Origin: an uncultured Ardenticatenia bacterium
Lineage (GTDB): Bacteria > Chloroflexota > Anaerolineae > 4572-78 > NAK82
Direction of reading: 5' to 3'
Assembly (NCBI GenBank): GCA_937127125.1
Contig: CAKZLO010000034.1
Span: 267,257 to 331,256, forward strand
Length of the DNA stretch: 64,000 nucleotides
Positions 8,527 through 16,968 of this stretch are shown here, one piece after another. The position numbers and the translations under genes were made by a program. Under the pieces are notes generated by a model. It did no database searches. It was not told where the DNA came from and worked only from the letters and a program-made list of their open reading frames with translations. Positions within the stretch are counted from its first letter, which is position 1, and every line of letters starts with the position of its first letter.

Positions 8527-9144
8527 TTGTTGGGTCGTCTGGTCTCAGTGCCGGTGGCGATGGGAGTGGGATTACTGGTGCTAGCCAGCTATTTCGTCAC
8601 GGATGTCCAGCTGGACGCACTCGTCAGCGGCTTAGTGTACAGCGCATCGGTTGTGGCAGCTTTTGCGTTGCTTCTGGGTTTGGTTAATTTGGCCCGTTTT
8701 CACCTTGCCAGGGTCCGTACCCGCAGTCCTGAGAGCATATACAGCATAGTTTTGATAGGAGCACTGGCAGCCACTTTGGCATTGGGCTTTATCAGCGGTG
8801 GGCCTAATTCCCAGTGGATGCAGCATCTTTTTGATAGTGTGTTGTTCCCTTTACAAGCAGCGATTTATTCATTGTTGGCATTCTTCATCGTGACGGCCAC
8901 GTATCGTACCTTTCGGGTTCGCAGTGTTGAAACCGCTTTGTTTGTGATCTTTGCCGTTGTAGTGTTGCTCGGTCAGACGCCAGCAGGAATTTTGCTATGG
9001 GATGCGTTGCCCATGATCAAGGATTGGATATTTGATGTGCCCGTTCTGGCGGGCACGCGTGGCATCCTCATGGGTGTGGCGTTGGGTTCCTTGGCCACCG
9101 GGATGCGTGTGTTGGTGGGTGTTGGTCGGCCATATGCCGATTGA
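8527..9144 (+). CDS. Polytopic membrane protein of unknown function (205 aa)
   Basis: This 205-residue protein has about six hydrophobic segments separated by short loops (for example PVAMGVGLLVLASYF, AASVV-type helix near 40, IVLIGALAATLALGF near 80, LFVIFAVVVLLG near 140, and a last helix near 185). The TTG at 8527 (or the next TTG at 8530) is supported by AAGGAGG 6-9 nt upstream. The cytosolic loop RVRTRSPES is positively charged. It may form a complex with the second polytopic protein of the operon (11735-12394), which is similar in size and helix count. Confidence 0.78.
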   Translation: MLGRLVSVPVAMGVGLLVLASYFVTDVQLDALVSGLVYSASVVAAFALLLGLVNLARFHLARVRTRSPESIYSIVLIGALAATLALGFISGGPNSQWMQHLFDSVLFPLQAAIYSLLAFFIVTATYRTFRVRSVETALFVIFAVVVLLGQTPAGILLWDALPMIKDWIFDVPVLAGTRGILMGVALGSLATGMRVLVGVGRPYAD

Positions 9145-9161
9145 GTGGGGAGAGACAAGAA

Positions 9162-11738
9162 ATGTCCATCTGTCCTAATTGTGGTGCACCGAACCAGATA
9201 GGTATCGCCAATTGCGTTCGCTGTGGCGTTTCCTTAAGCGAAACGAAGGAAAGTGGCTCAGCTGTTCGCGGACAGCAGCCCACATCGATCTCCATTCCAT
9301 CCGGTGTCTCTCAGAAGCCCACAACTTTCCCACAGGAAGAGATACCGGATTGGTTGGAAATTTTGCTCGCACGCTATGGCGAGCCGATACCCACCTTTGA
9401 GGATGTCTCTGTTGAAGTCGTATCCTCCGCTGCCCCAACGGAGCCATTGGCTACACCGCACTTGGCTTCCGGAGCCCCTGAGCCGCCGAGGTCCGAATCT
9501 GAGGATGCTGAGCTGTTAGGGGAAGTCGAACGGCTTAAGCGGTCACTCGTCGAGGAGCAACCTGCTACTAAAGAGATCTCTGGAGCAGCTGATCTCCCAA
9601 TCAAGACGCCTGCCGCTTCCAGAGAGGTGGACGACTGGTTGGCAGAGCTGCGAGCTCTGCAGGCAAACGTTGCCTCAGAGTCTGTGTCAGGCTCCATTCC
9701 GGTGGGTCCGTCGGCAGAGGAAGCCTTACAAGGAGTTCTGCCTTCTGAGCCAGTTGACAACGCAGCACAGCTGGAACGTCCCGAAGCTGCAACAGAGGAG
9801 ACCCCTTCTATACCAACAGAAGCATCCCTTGGCCCAACAGAGCTATCTGAAAGCGTGACTACAAGCACTTCAGAGGAGGAATCCGTACCGGAATGGCTGC
9901 GCGAGCTAGGGCTGGTGTCATCGGAGCAATTGGTTTCCCCTCCGAGCGTTGAGCCGGGCCAGACCAGTGAGACACTCGGTACCTTGCCTATGGCAGAAAA
10001 GGGGATATCCGAGGTGTCAGGCGCGACACCATCGGATGAGGAGATACCCGATTGGCTGAAACGGTTGATCGCCATCTCGTCTCAGGTGCCGGAGGCGGCG
10101 TCAACGGGCGAAGCTGCAAGGTCTGAGGAATCCGGAACTGGAGGTGAACTTGAGGAGCTCAGTTCTGCTGAGGGGGCGACCTCGGGTGAGTCGCTGCCAG
10201 ATTGGCTACGAGAGCTGCAAACGATGGAGACAACTCAATTGGATGCAGCTGCGCCTCCCGAGGAACGAAAGGCTGCTGAACGAGTGCCGGAAGAGCGAGA
10301 ACTTCCGAGTGCGCCGGAAGCAGCTACCTCAGTGCCAACAATTGTTGAAGGGATATCTTCTGTTGCTGCAGCGGAGGCCAAGATACCAACCAGTGAAGAG
10401 GGACCTCCGGCCGAATGGCTGGCTGAGCTGGAGGAGTTGATAGAACATCCACCTGCCGAACAGATGAGCCCACCTCCTGCCGAGGAGGAAGTACCTGACT
10501 GGCTCCGTGAGCTCGCAGCGGAGAGACCTGAGGAGGAGCCTGAAGTGCAGGTGCCTGTAGAACAACAAAAGACCCCTCCACTGGAGCCAGCGGAACTCCC
10601 CGAGTGGCTGGCACAGCTGCACCCGGGGGAGGGAGGCAGCGAAGCGGTGCCTGCTCAGACTGCTGCTGTGTTCCCTGAAAGCCAACACTTGGCAAGCGGC
10701 GAGGATGTGATCGGGACGTTGCGTGCACGACTCGGTGTTCCTCAGGTGCCTGATGTCGAAGGTGCCACCCTTTTCCGTGAGATTGTGAGTGAGCCGCCAG
10801 AAATGACAGCTGTCCCTGTCCCGGAGGAGGTAGAAGCAGCACCACGACGCAACATTTTAACAACTGTCATCTGGGCGTTGGTCTTTGTGGCTATCCTTCT
10901 GGGGATTGCCATTTTGTCCTTAGCTCTCCTGGATTACGTCCGAGACTTGTTGGGGGAGACTGCATTCCAACGTTTCCTGAACACTCCGGCGGCGGCCGGA
11001 CTGGTTGCCTCTCTGGAAGAATTTCGCGAGCCTATTGTGGCTGTGCAGCAGAACGATATTGTGTTGCTCAGCATCGAGTACACCCCCGCTACTGAGGCAG
11101 AGATGCAACCACTGGCTAGGGTTGTGCTACACGATCTCCTAGGGCACGGAGCGCGGGTGTTAACGGTGAGTCAACAACCCGAGGGACCTGCCTTGGCACA
11201 GCGCCTGCTCGACGAGGCAAGTGCGACATACCCGTATGGTGAACGCACTCTGAATTTGGGGTATCTCCCGGGTGAAGCAGTAGGGGTGCGCAGCCTGGAA
11301 CGATTGCAAGGCCGACAGGTTTACGCATCACCGAATAGGATGTGTCACACGTTAGGTGAGTGCCCCACTTGGCGTGACGTGCGGGGAATCGAGGACGTGA
11401 AGCTCTTTGTTATAGTAGCGGATTGTGCTGAGCCAGTGCGCTGGTGGATAGAGCAACTTCCCACTATGTTCCTTGGCAATCGTCCTATGATAGCTGCAGT
11501 GAGTGCTGTGGCGTTGCCTACCTTGCGTCCTTATCTTATTTCTGCCTCTGCAGCGCGAACACGACTGGAAGGGTTGATCGGTGGAGTTACAGCTGCAGCT
11601 GCCTATGAAATTTATACTGGCGAACCGGGTCGTGCATTGGGTATGATGGCGGCACAATCCGCTGCGCACCTGGGACTGTTCGTCGTTGCCTTGGCAGGGA
11701 TCTTCGCAGGAATCCGGGCAGGGACAGGTCGTCAGTGA
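9162..11738 (+). CDS. Zinc-ribbon membrane protein with eight W-L linear motifs
   Basis: An 858-residue protein. It begins with a zinc ribbon (CPNCG and CVRCG). A long acidic, Ser/Glu/Pro-rich and probably disordered region (about residues 40-560) contains eight short repeats of the form [VIL]-P-[DE]-W-L-x-x-L at nucleotides near 9342, 9630, 9885, 10045, 10193, 10407, 10492 and 10599. One transmembrane helix follows (ILTTVIWALVFVAILLGIA) and then a folded C-terminal domain of about 270 residues ending in two hydrophobic segments. ATG 9162 is favoured over TTG 9141 by GGGGAG 7 nt upstream. The motifs look like docking peptides for a partner protein. Not a family I can name. Confidence 0.82.
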   Translation: MSICPNCGAPNQIGIANCVRCGVSLSETKESGSAVRGQQPTSISIPSGVSQKPTTFPQEEIPDWLEILLARYGEPIPTFEDVSVEVVSSAAPTEPLATPHLASGAPEPPRSESEDAELLGEVERLKRSLVEEQPATKEISGAADLPIKTPAASREVDDWLAELRALQANVASESVSGSIPVGPSAEEALQGVLPSEPVDNAAQLERPEAATEETPSIPTEASLGPTELSESVTTSTSEEESVPEWLRELGLVSSEQLVSPPSVEPGQTSETLGTLPMAEKGISEVSGATPSDEEIPDWLKRLIAISSQVPEAASTGEAARSEESGTGGELEELSSAEGATSGESLPDWLRELQTMETTQLDAAAPPEERKAAERVPEERELPSAPEAATSVPTIVEGISSVAAAEAKIPTSEEGPPAEWLAELEELIEHPPAEQMSPPPAEEEVPDWLRELAAERPEEEPEVQVPVEQQKTPPLEPAELPEWLAQLHPGEGGSEAVPAQTAAVFPESQHLASGEDVIGTLRARLGVPQVPDVEGATLFREIVSEPPEMTAVPVPEEVEAAPRRNILTTVIWALVFVAILLGIAILSLALLDYVRDLLGETAFQRFLNTPAAAGLVASLEEFREPIVAVQQNDIVLLSIEYTPATEAEMQPLARVVLHDLLGHGARVLTVSQQPEGPALAQRLLDEASATYPYGERTLNLGYLPGEAVGVRSLERLQGRQVYASPNRMCHTLGECPTWRDVRGIEDVKLFVIVADCAEPVRWWIEQLPTMFLGNRPMIAAVSAVALPTLRPYLISASAARTRLEGLIGGVTAAAAYEIYTGEPGRALGMMAAQSAAHLGLFVVALAGIFAGIRAGTGRQ

Positions 11739-12394
11739 GTACAGAAACGATTATTGCTGCCATTTTGACGTTTATGATATGGTCATACGTTTTGGGTGAT
11801 AATCCAGCTTTCCGAATTGCTGCGCACCTGCTGATTGGCACTGCTGCAGGTTATGCTGCCATTGTCGCTTGGTTCAACGTGGTGCAGCCAGCAGTACGCG
11901 ATGTTCTGCTGCGGCCTACTCCTGTGGCAGCTCTGCCACTTGTTCTGTGCGCCCTATTGGTAGCACGTGCATGGCCGCCTATAAGACATTTAGCTGCCAT
12001 CCCGTTGGCTTTTCTGCTTGGTGTGGGTAGTGCATTAGCCGTGGGAGGTGCTTTGTTTGGCACTTTGTGGTCACAGGTGCTGGCAACTGCTAGCCTTTCG
12101 CTGAATCCAATCGACGCTCACGAATCCCAACCGTTCTTGACCAGCAGCTTCTTTTGGCAAAACTTAGCCATTCTGATCGGGACGTTGGGTACATTCTGTT
12201 ATTTTACGTTTCACGTTCGTCCACGTGGCCCACTGAGCGGTCTGCGCGCTACTTTTGTCCGTTTCTGGAGCGGAGTAGGACTTTGGTTGATTATGATAAC
12301 CTTAGGTGCTCTTTTCGCCAACGCTGCCATGTCGCGCTTTACACTTCTCATCGGTCGTGTACAGTGGCTGATTGAGGCATTTGGGTTGAGGTAG
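11735..12394 (+). CDS. Polytopic membrane protein of unknown function (219 aa)
   Basis: A 219-residue protein with a GTG start overlapping the previous stop (GTGA). About six hydrophobic stretches are visible, including IIAAILTFMIWSYVLG, LPLVLCALLVARAW, LAFLLGVGSALAVGGALFG and WLIMITLGALFANAA. No catalytic motif. Its size and helix number mirror the 205-residue protein two genes upstream. Three nucleotides separate it from the MutL-like gene. Confidence 0.78.
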   Translation: MSTETIIAAILTFMIWSYVLGDNPAFRIAAHLLIGTAAGYAAIVAWFNVVQPAVRDVLLRPTPVAALPLVLCALLVARAWPPIRHLAAIPLAFLLGVGSALAVGGALFGTLWSQVLATASLSLNPIDAHESQPFLTSSFFWQNLAILIGTLGTFCYFTFHVRPRGPLSGLRATFVRFWSGVGLWLIMITLGALFANAAMSRFTLLIGRVQWLIEAFGLR

Positions 12395-12397
12395 CCG

Positions 12398-14215
12398 TTG
12401 AAAAACCTGAACAATCGCCTGCTGGTTTCCGACATCGGAAGCACAATGACCACTGTGGCGCTTATTGATCGCGTTAATGGGCGGTATCGTTTTGTGGCGC
12501 GTGGGGAGTCACTTAGCACATATGGGTGGCCGTGGTCGGATGTGACAGTGGGCATTCGCGCAGCGGCGCGTCAGATCGAACAGCTGCTGGGATGTACTTG
12601 CTTTCGAGACGATGGAACGCTTATCTGGCCGCGCACGGCTGATGGCGATGGTGTGGATAATTTTGTAGCAGTGAGCAGCATTACGTCCCCAGTCCGCACT
12701 GTGTTGGTCGGCCTGACACGCGATATGAGTCTACGTAGTGGATATCGTGCGCTCGCTTCCGTGGCAGGCTTGCAACTAATGGCCAGTTTGGCCTTTGACG
12801 ATGGATTGGAACGTCGTGACCCTAATGCTTGGCTGGCCGCTCTGCAGCGTGCGCGTCCCGAGCTTGTGCTCATCGTGGGCGGATGTGATGACGGCGCCGT
12901 CCAACCTATGATTGACATAATCCAAACAGTCGCGCTCTACAATCGGTTGCAGCCGCCCGCTGAGCGTGCACTGGTGTGTTATGCAGGCAATGCCCAGCTT
13001 GCGGAGGCAGCTGCACAGGCATTTGCTGGGCTGGGAGAGTTGCGCATTCTCCCCAACGTGCGTCCCTCACCGGAAACTGAGAACATCGGCCAGGCAGCGT
13101 TAAGTATCGAGACGTTATGCTGGGAACGCCGTCTGATGCAGGTGCCGGGGATGCTGCACGTAGCCGAATGGACCGGGGGAGTGGTAGTGCCCACCGCGCG
13201 TTCATTTGGCCAACTGATCCACTACGTGGGTCAACGCTATGCGCTTAATGTGATCGGCTTTGATGTAGGTAGCAGTCAAACAACTATGGCATATTACTAC
13301 GGGCGGGCGCTCGATGCAGTTCATGGCCACTGGAGCATCGACGATACGATACACCTAACTGTGCGTGCTGATTTAGGAATCGGGTGGGCTATCCCTGTTG
13401 CCTTACAGCATGTCGAACTGGAGCGTATCGCACGTTGGCTGCCCGAGGAGGTGAATGCTGAGAGGATACAGGAGATACTGCTTAACAAGAGCCTGTATCC
13501 TCAGAGTGTACCGGCTGAGCCGACGGAATTGTTTGTTGAACATGCTCTGGCACGTGAAGTAATGCGTGAGACATTGGGAGACCGTAGCAACCTCGCGCCC
13601 ACGGCGATGTGGGATCTGATCATTGGCAGCGGACGGACACTGACGCGCACCCCTATGCCTGGATATGCCGCCCTCTTATTATTGGACGCGCTGGAACCTG
13701 TTGGCATCACCAAGTTGGCACTTGACGTAGGCAATATCGGTGCGGCCCTGGGTGCAGTGGCGATGCGTAACCCTTTAGCCGCTGCAGATCTTGTTGAACA
13801 CGATGCTTTCCTGACGTTGGGCACTCTGGTGGCGACCTCAGGGTATGTTTCGCCCGAGGAAATCGCTGTTCGCGTGAGGTTAGAGTGTCGTGATGGGCGT
13901 GCCGTACAGGGGGAGGTGCCGGGTGGAACTGTGCGCGTGATCCCATTGCCTGCTTACCAGTCAGGGACATTGATGCTGTATCCGATTCGGAAGGTCGACG
14001 TAGGCGTCGGCCGAGCTGGCACCAGTGCCGTCGTAGAAGCGGAAGGAGGCACGCTGGGCATCCTGGTGGACACGCGCGGACGCCCTCTTGCTCTCCCTAC
14101 AGAGGTACTGGCGCGATGTCAGTTGATACAGAGATGGTTGGACAATGTCTCACATAAAGGAGACAGCCCCGTCCGCTCGCAAATAGCATCGGAGAAGATA
14201 TTGCGCGCCGCATAG
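12398..14215 (+). CDS. MutL/GlmL-like ASKHA ATPase
   Basis: A 605-residue protein matching the glutamate-mutase accessory MutL group. The actin-like ATPase motifs are visible: phosphate-1 DIGSTMTTVALID (near residue 12) and a second GFDVGSSQTTMAYYYG (near residue 287). GGCDDGAVQPMID follows the first subdomain. In amino-acid fermenters the family member sits beside glutamate mutase subunits (mutS/mutE) and is thought to protect or reactivate the B12 enzyme, but no mutase gene is present here. The TTG start is 3 nt after the preceding gene. In this operon it more likely energises assembly of the membrane proteins, which is inference. Confidence 0.85.
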   Translation: MKNLNNRLLVSDIGSTMTTVALIDRVNGRYRFVARGESLSTYGWPWSDVTVGIRAAARQIEQLLGCTCFRDDGTLIWPRTADGDGVDNFVAVSSITSPVRTVLVGLTRDMSLRSGYRALASVAGLQLMASLAFDDGLERRDPNAWLAALQRARPELVLIVGGCDDGAVQPMIDIIQTVALYNRLQPPAERALVCYAGNAQLAEAAAQAFAGLGELRILPNVRPSPETENIGQAALSIETLCWERRLMQVPGMLHVAEWTGGVVVPTARSFGQLIHYVGQRYALNVIGFDVGSSQTTMAYYYGRALDAVHGHWSIDDTIHLTVRADLGIGWAIPVALQHVELERIARWLPEEVNAERIQEILLNKSLYPQSVPAEPTELFVEHALAREVMRETLGDRSNLAPTAMWDLIIGSGRTLTRTPMPGYAALLLLDALEPVGITKLALDVGNIGAALGAVAMRNPLAAADLVEHDAFLTLGTLVATSGYVSPEEIAVRVRLECRDGRAVQGEVPGGTVRVIPLPAYQSGTLMLYPIRKVDVGVGRAGTSAVVEAEGGTLGILVDTRGRPLALPTEVLARCQLIQRWLDNVSHKGDSPVRSQIASEKILRAA

Positions 14216-14239
14216 GATCCAGAGGATAGGAGAGGCACC

Positions 14240-15358
14240 TTGGAGGTTGAGGTAGGCGAACAGCATGGAGGTCCATTATTGCCTGTCGTCCAGTGTGCTA
14301 AATCGAGACGCCTTCGCGTCGAACGCGTTCTACCCACAGCAGCAGAGGTGCTGGTGGAAGAGGACGAGCAAGTGACGCCAACGCGGATAATTGCACACGT
14401 TGCCAGTGGCGCACGCCGTCAGGTGCGCATTGTGGATGTGGCAGGAACATTGAACTTATCGGAACGTGATGTATCATCGGCTATGGTGAAGAAGCGGGGT
14501 GAGAAGATACAGGCTGGCGAACTACTCGCTGCGCGGCGCAGCTTCCTGCCATTTGCATACCACGCGTGCCGTTCGCCAGTTGATGGGCGCTTGGTGGCGG
14601 TCTCATACGGTTGGGCAGTGATTGAAATAGCTGCCGAGGAGTTAAGTATTCCTGCACTGGTGGGTGGTCGCGTCGCTGGCGTGGTACCCGGGCGCAGCGT
14701 AATCATAGAAACCGATGCTGCCTGCATCGAGGGAGCTTGTGGCATCGCTGGAGAGGCTTATGGTGTGATACGACTGCTCGGTAAAAGTTCCTCGGACTAC
14801 TTGGTGCCGGAGCAGCTGCCTAAGGATGCAGTGGATGCCATCCTGGTCACCGATGTCGCCGTTTCATGCAAAACACTGGAACGAGCTGCTGAAATTGGTG
14901 TCAAAGGGCTGATCGCAGCTGGCATACCAGTGATGCCTCCAAAGGCCACAATGCTACCTGTAATGGCAACTGAGGGATACGGAGGACGTCGTATGGCGTC
15001 GGAGCGTCTTCGCTTGCTTCGGGAGCTAGACGGATGTCACGGAGCACTCATTGTGCCGCCGAGAGATATGCCATTGTGGATGCGCCGGCGGCCCGCTTTG
15101 ATTGTCACGGAACCGCAGCATATGCACGCCGGAGGAAACTTGGAAGGAGATGAGCAGGTGCGACGTCCAGTATCAAAAGGGGATCGTGTGAGGTCGGTGC
15201 GTGCACCGATGGCTGACCGGTGGGGAAGGATTTCTGGAGAGAATTGGGACAGGCAGATCGAGACCCCTTCCGGGTTAACTGCGGCCGGTGTGGAGGTGCA
15301 TTTCTCTACAGGTGCCACTGCCTGGTTACCATGGCTCAATCTGGAACGCGTCCTGTAA
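14240..15358 (+). CDS. Hypothetical protein with barrel-sandwich-like segments
   Basis: A 372-residue soluble protein. Two stretches resemble biotinyl/lipoyl or barrel-sandwich folds: KKRGEKIQAGELLAARR with SPVDGRLVAVS (about residues 82-125), and a second beta-rich region around GVVPGRSVIIETDAACIEG (150-180). The C-terminus contains a KOW-like patch rich in basic residues and a beta-strand end (TGATAWLPWLNLERVL). The start is a TTG with AGGAGAGG upstream. It follows the MutL-like gene by 24 nt and is probably its functional partner. Family not recognised with certainty. Confidence 0.78.
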   Translation: MEVEVGEQHGGPLLPVVQCAKSRRLRVERVLPTAAEVLVEEDEQVTPTRIIAHVASGARRQVRIVDVAGTLNLSERDVSSAMVKKRGEKIQAGELLAARRSFLPFAYHACRSPVDGRLVAVSYGWAVIEIAAEELSIPALVGGRVAGVVPGRSVIIETDAACIEGACGIAGEAYGVIRLLGKSSSDYLVPEQLPKDAVDAILVTDVAVSCKTLERAAEIGVKGLIAAGIPVMPPKATMLPVMATEGYGGRRMASERLRLLRELDGCHGALIVPPRDMPLWMRRRPALIVTEPQHMHAGGNLEGDEQVRRPVSKGDRVRSVRAPMADRWGRISGENWDRQIETPSGLTAAGVEVHFSTGATAWLPWLNLERVL

Positions 15359-15407
15359 GTGACTCGAAAAGGTTCTTCGACAGATCAGAGAGGAGCAAAA
15401 CACAACT

Positions 15408-15875
15408 ATGGCAAACAACAAGCTATTCGTGATGATTGCCATCTTCCTGGTGGGCATGTTGGTTCTCGGATTGTTCGCCATTGGTGGTGTGGTTATCTTT
15501 GGCACCATCAACAGACAGGCAGCACGTCCTACACCGACCGCTACGCTGGCAGTGGTCAAGCTGCCTGCCACACCAACAACAACTTCCACGCCCACTGCCA
15601 CGCCGTTGCCAACGAATACACCGCTGCCTACACCGACGAATACCCCGGTGGTGCAGGCAACAGCGACGCCAAGCACGGTCGAGGGCGCGCCGGAGCTGAG
15701 TGGACAAGCCGAAGAACCGATCCCTGCCCCTACGTGGACGCAGGCACCTGAGGCTTCGGTTGCAGCAGAGGAGAGCACACCCGACACGGGCATCGGCGGC
15801 ATCGAGATGATTCTGATTGCTGTGGGGTTGGTGGGCGTGTTGTTCATTGCGCGACGTCTGCGAACCAACAGCTGA
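15408..15875 (+). CDS. Pro/Thr-rich protein with two membrane segments and PDTG tail
   Basis: A 155-residue protein: N-terminal membrane helix (LFVMIAIFLVGMLVLGLFAIGG), a Thr/Pro-rich spacer of about 45 residues typical of Chloroflexota cell-surface linkers, an acidic stretch, and a C-terminal TPDTG motif, hydrophobic helix and RRLRTNS tail. That tripartite tail resembles a sorting signal (motif, helix, basic end), although PDTG is not the classical LPXTG. GAGGAG precedes the ATG. It lies 49 nt after the barrel-sandwich gene and is probably the last gene of the operon. Confidence 0.75.
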   Translation: MANNKLFVMIAIFLVGMLVLGLFAIGGVVIFGTINRQAARPTPTATLAVVKLPATPTTTSTPTATPLPTNTPLPTPTNTPVVQATATPSTVEGAPELSGQAEEPIPAPTWTQAPEASVAAEESTPDTGIGGIEMILIAVGLVGVLFIARRLRTNS

Positions 15876-15912
15876 GAGCATCTCCTGGCGCAACCAGCCG
15901 GCTCAAGAATAA

Positions 15913-15957
15913 GAGACCATGCAGCAAAGGGATGACAATCATCTCTGCTGTATGCTC
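15913..15957 (+). terminator. Possible operon-end hairpin
   Basis: GAG-AC-CATGCAGCA and TGCTGTATGCTC can pair (one G-T pair and a 2-nt bulge) around a loop of about 19 nt, in the gap between the membrane operon and sdhC. No strong T-run follows, so termination is only possible. Confidence 0.3.
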
Positions 15958-16082
15958 TTCATCGGGGGCATGCTGGATCGGAGGCGAGATTTAGCCGGTT
16001 TTGATTAATGGGTGGGGTGTGACAGTGAGTGCGATCCATCCCTGTGCGTTTTTGACGTAAGACTTGGTAGGAGCTTGGTGAA

Positions 16083-16472
16083 GTGAGAGGGTATCGTGTA
16101 GGGTTATGGGAGGCGTTGCGCTACCGAGGCGGGATCGGTGTGTTGGTGTGGATACTCCATCGCATTACTGGGCTGGGTATCCTTCTGTTTGTAAGTATAC
16201 ACGTAGTGGCCGCGTTTTTCATGAACGCCTTGAACGATTCGATCTCTACAGCAGTCACACACTGGTATGAGTCACACCCTGTTCAGGTGTTCGTTTACTT
16301 CTGCGTTCTATACCACGCTCTCAACGGATTGCGCGTCTTGTTAGAGGATTTCTATCCCCCGCTGTTGCGTTACCATCGTGAGTTGATATGGCTGCAGTGG
16401 GCAATATTTGTACCCGTTTTCGGACTCCCGGCTTTTTTCATAGCACAGGGCATCGTACTAGGCACCCCTTGA
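16083..16472 (+). CDS. sdhC: Succinate dehydrogenase cytochrome b556 subunit
   Basis: A 129-residue membrane anchor of respiratory complex II with three helices. HRITGLGILLFVSIHVVAAF contains the heme-ligand histidine of SdhC, and FCVLYHALNGLRVLLEDF is the family's second signature. It helps bind heme b and quinone and holds the SdhAB head on the membrane. GTG start with AGGAG 8 nt upstream. First gene of sdhCDAB. Confidence 0.92.
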   Translation: MRGYRVGLWEALRYRGGIGVLVWILHRITGLGILLFVSIHVVAAFFMNALNDSISTAVTHWYESHPVQVFVYFCVLYHALNGLRVLLEDFYPPLLRYHRELIWLQWAIFVPVFGLPAFFIAQGIVLGTP

Positions 16473-16532
16473 AAATGCGAAGCCGCTCATAGGATCTGCT
16501 CATTATTTTGGGAAGAGAGGTGATGGGCGAGT

Positions 16533-16946
16533 ATGAGACGCTCTGTTGAATGCAACGGACTTGAATACTATTTGTGGCTTTTCACTCGTCTGAGTGCCAT
16601 TATGATGTTATTCGCTGGTGCTGCCGGTATCGTTTATGCCAATCTATTGGGACGCACCGTCATGGACGCGCCGGCCCAGTATCGTTGGGCCTTCTTCCCT
16701 ATTTACTGGCACGTACAGAATACTGGCGTACCGGACGTTTTTCCATTGTGGTCTAACGCTTTCTGGCGTGTCTGTTGTACTATTCTGCTTTTTATTGCAT
16801 CGTTGCATGGCTTTAATGGATTGCGTGTCGTGGTCGAAGACTACGTTCATCGTTCTACACTCCTGGTTCTGCTCAAGGGTCTCATTGTTTTGCTGTTTAT
16901 GTTCGTGTTCGGTGCCGGCACAGTGATCATCTTCGAATGGTTCTGA
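16533..16946 (+). CDS. sdhD: Succinate dehydrogenase hydrophobic membrane anchor subunit
   Basis: A 137-residue three-helix protein. The opening [15 protein letters not shown] and the central [16 protein letters not shown] place a histidine where SdhD carries a heme ligand. The segment between the first and second helices ([19 protein letters not shown]) is longer than in proteobacterial SdhD. AGAGAGGTGAT precedes the ATG. It pairs with SdhC to bind heme and quinone. Confidence 0.85.
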   Translation: MRRSVECNGLEYYLWLFTRLSAIMMLFAGAAGIVYANLLGRTVMDAPAQYRWAFFPIYWHVQNTGVPDVFPLWSNAFWRVCCTILLFIASLHGFNGLRVVVEDYVHRSTLLVLLKGLIVLLFMFVFGAGTVIIFEWF

Positions 16947-16968
16947 TCTCATTGACAAGGGTCGTGTT

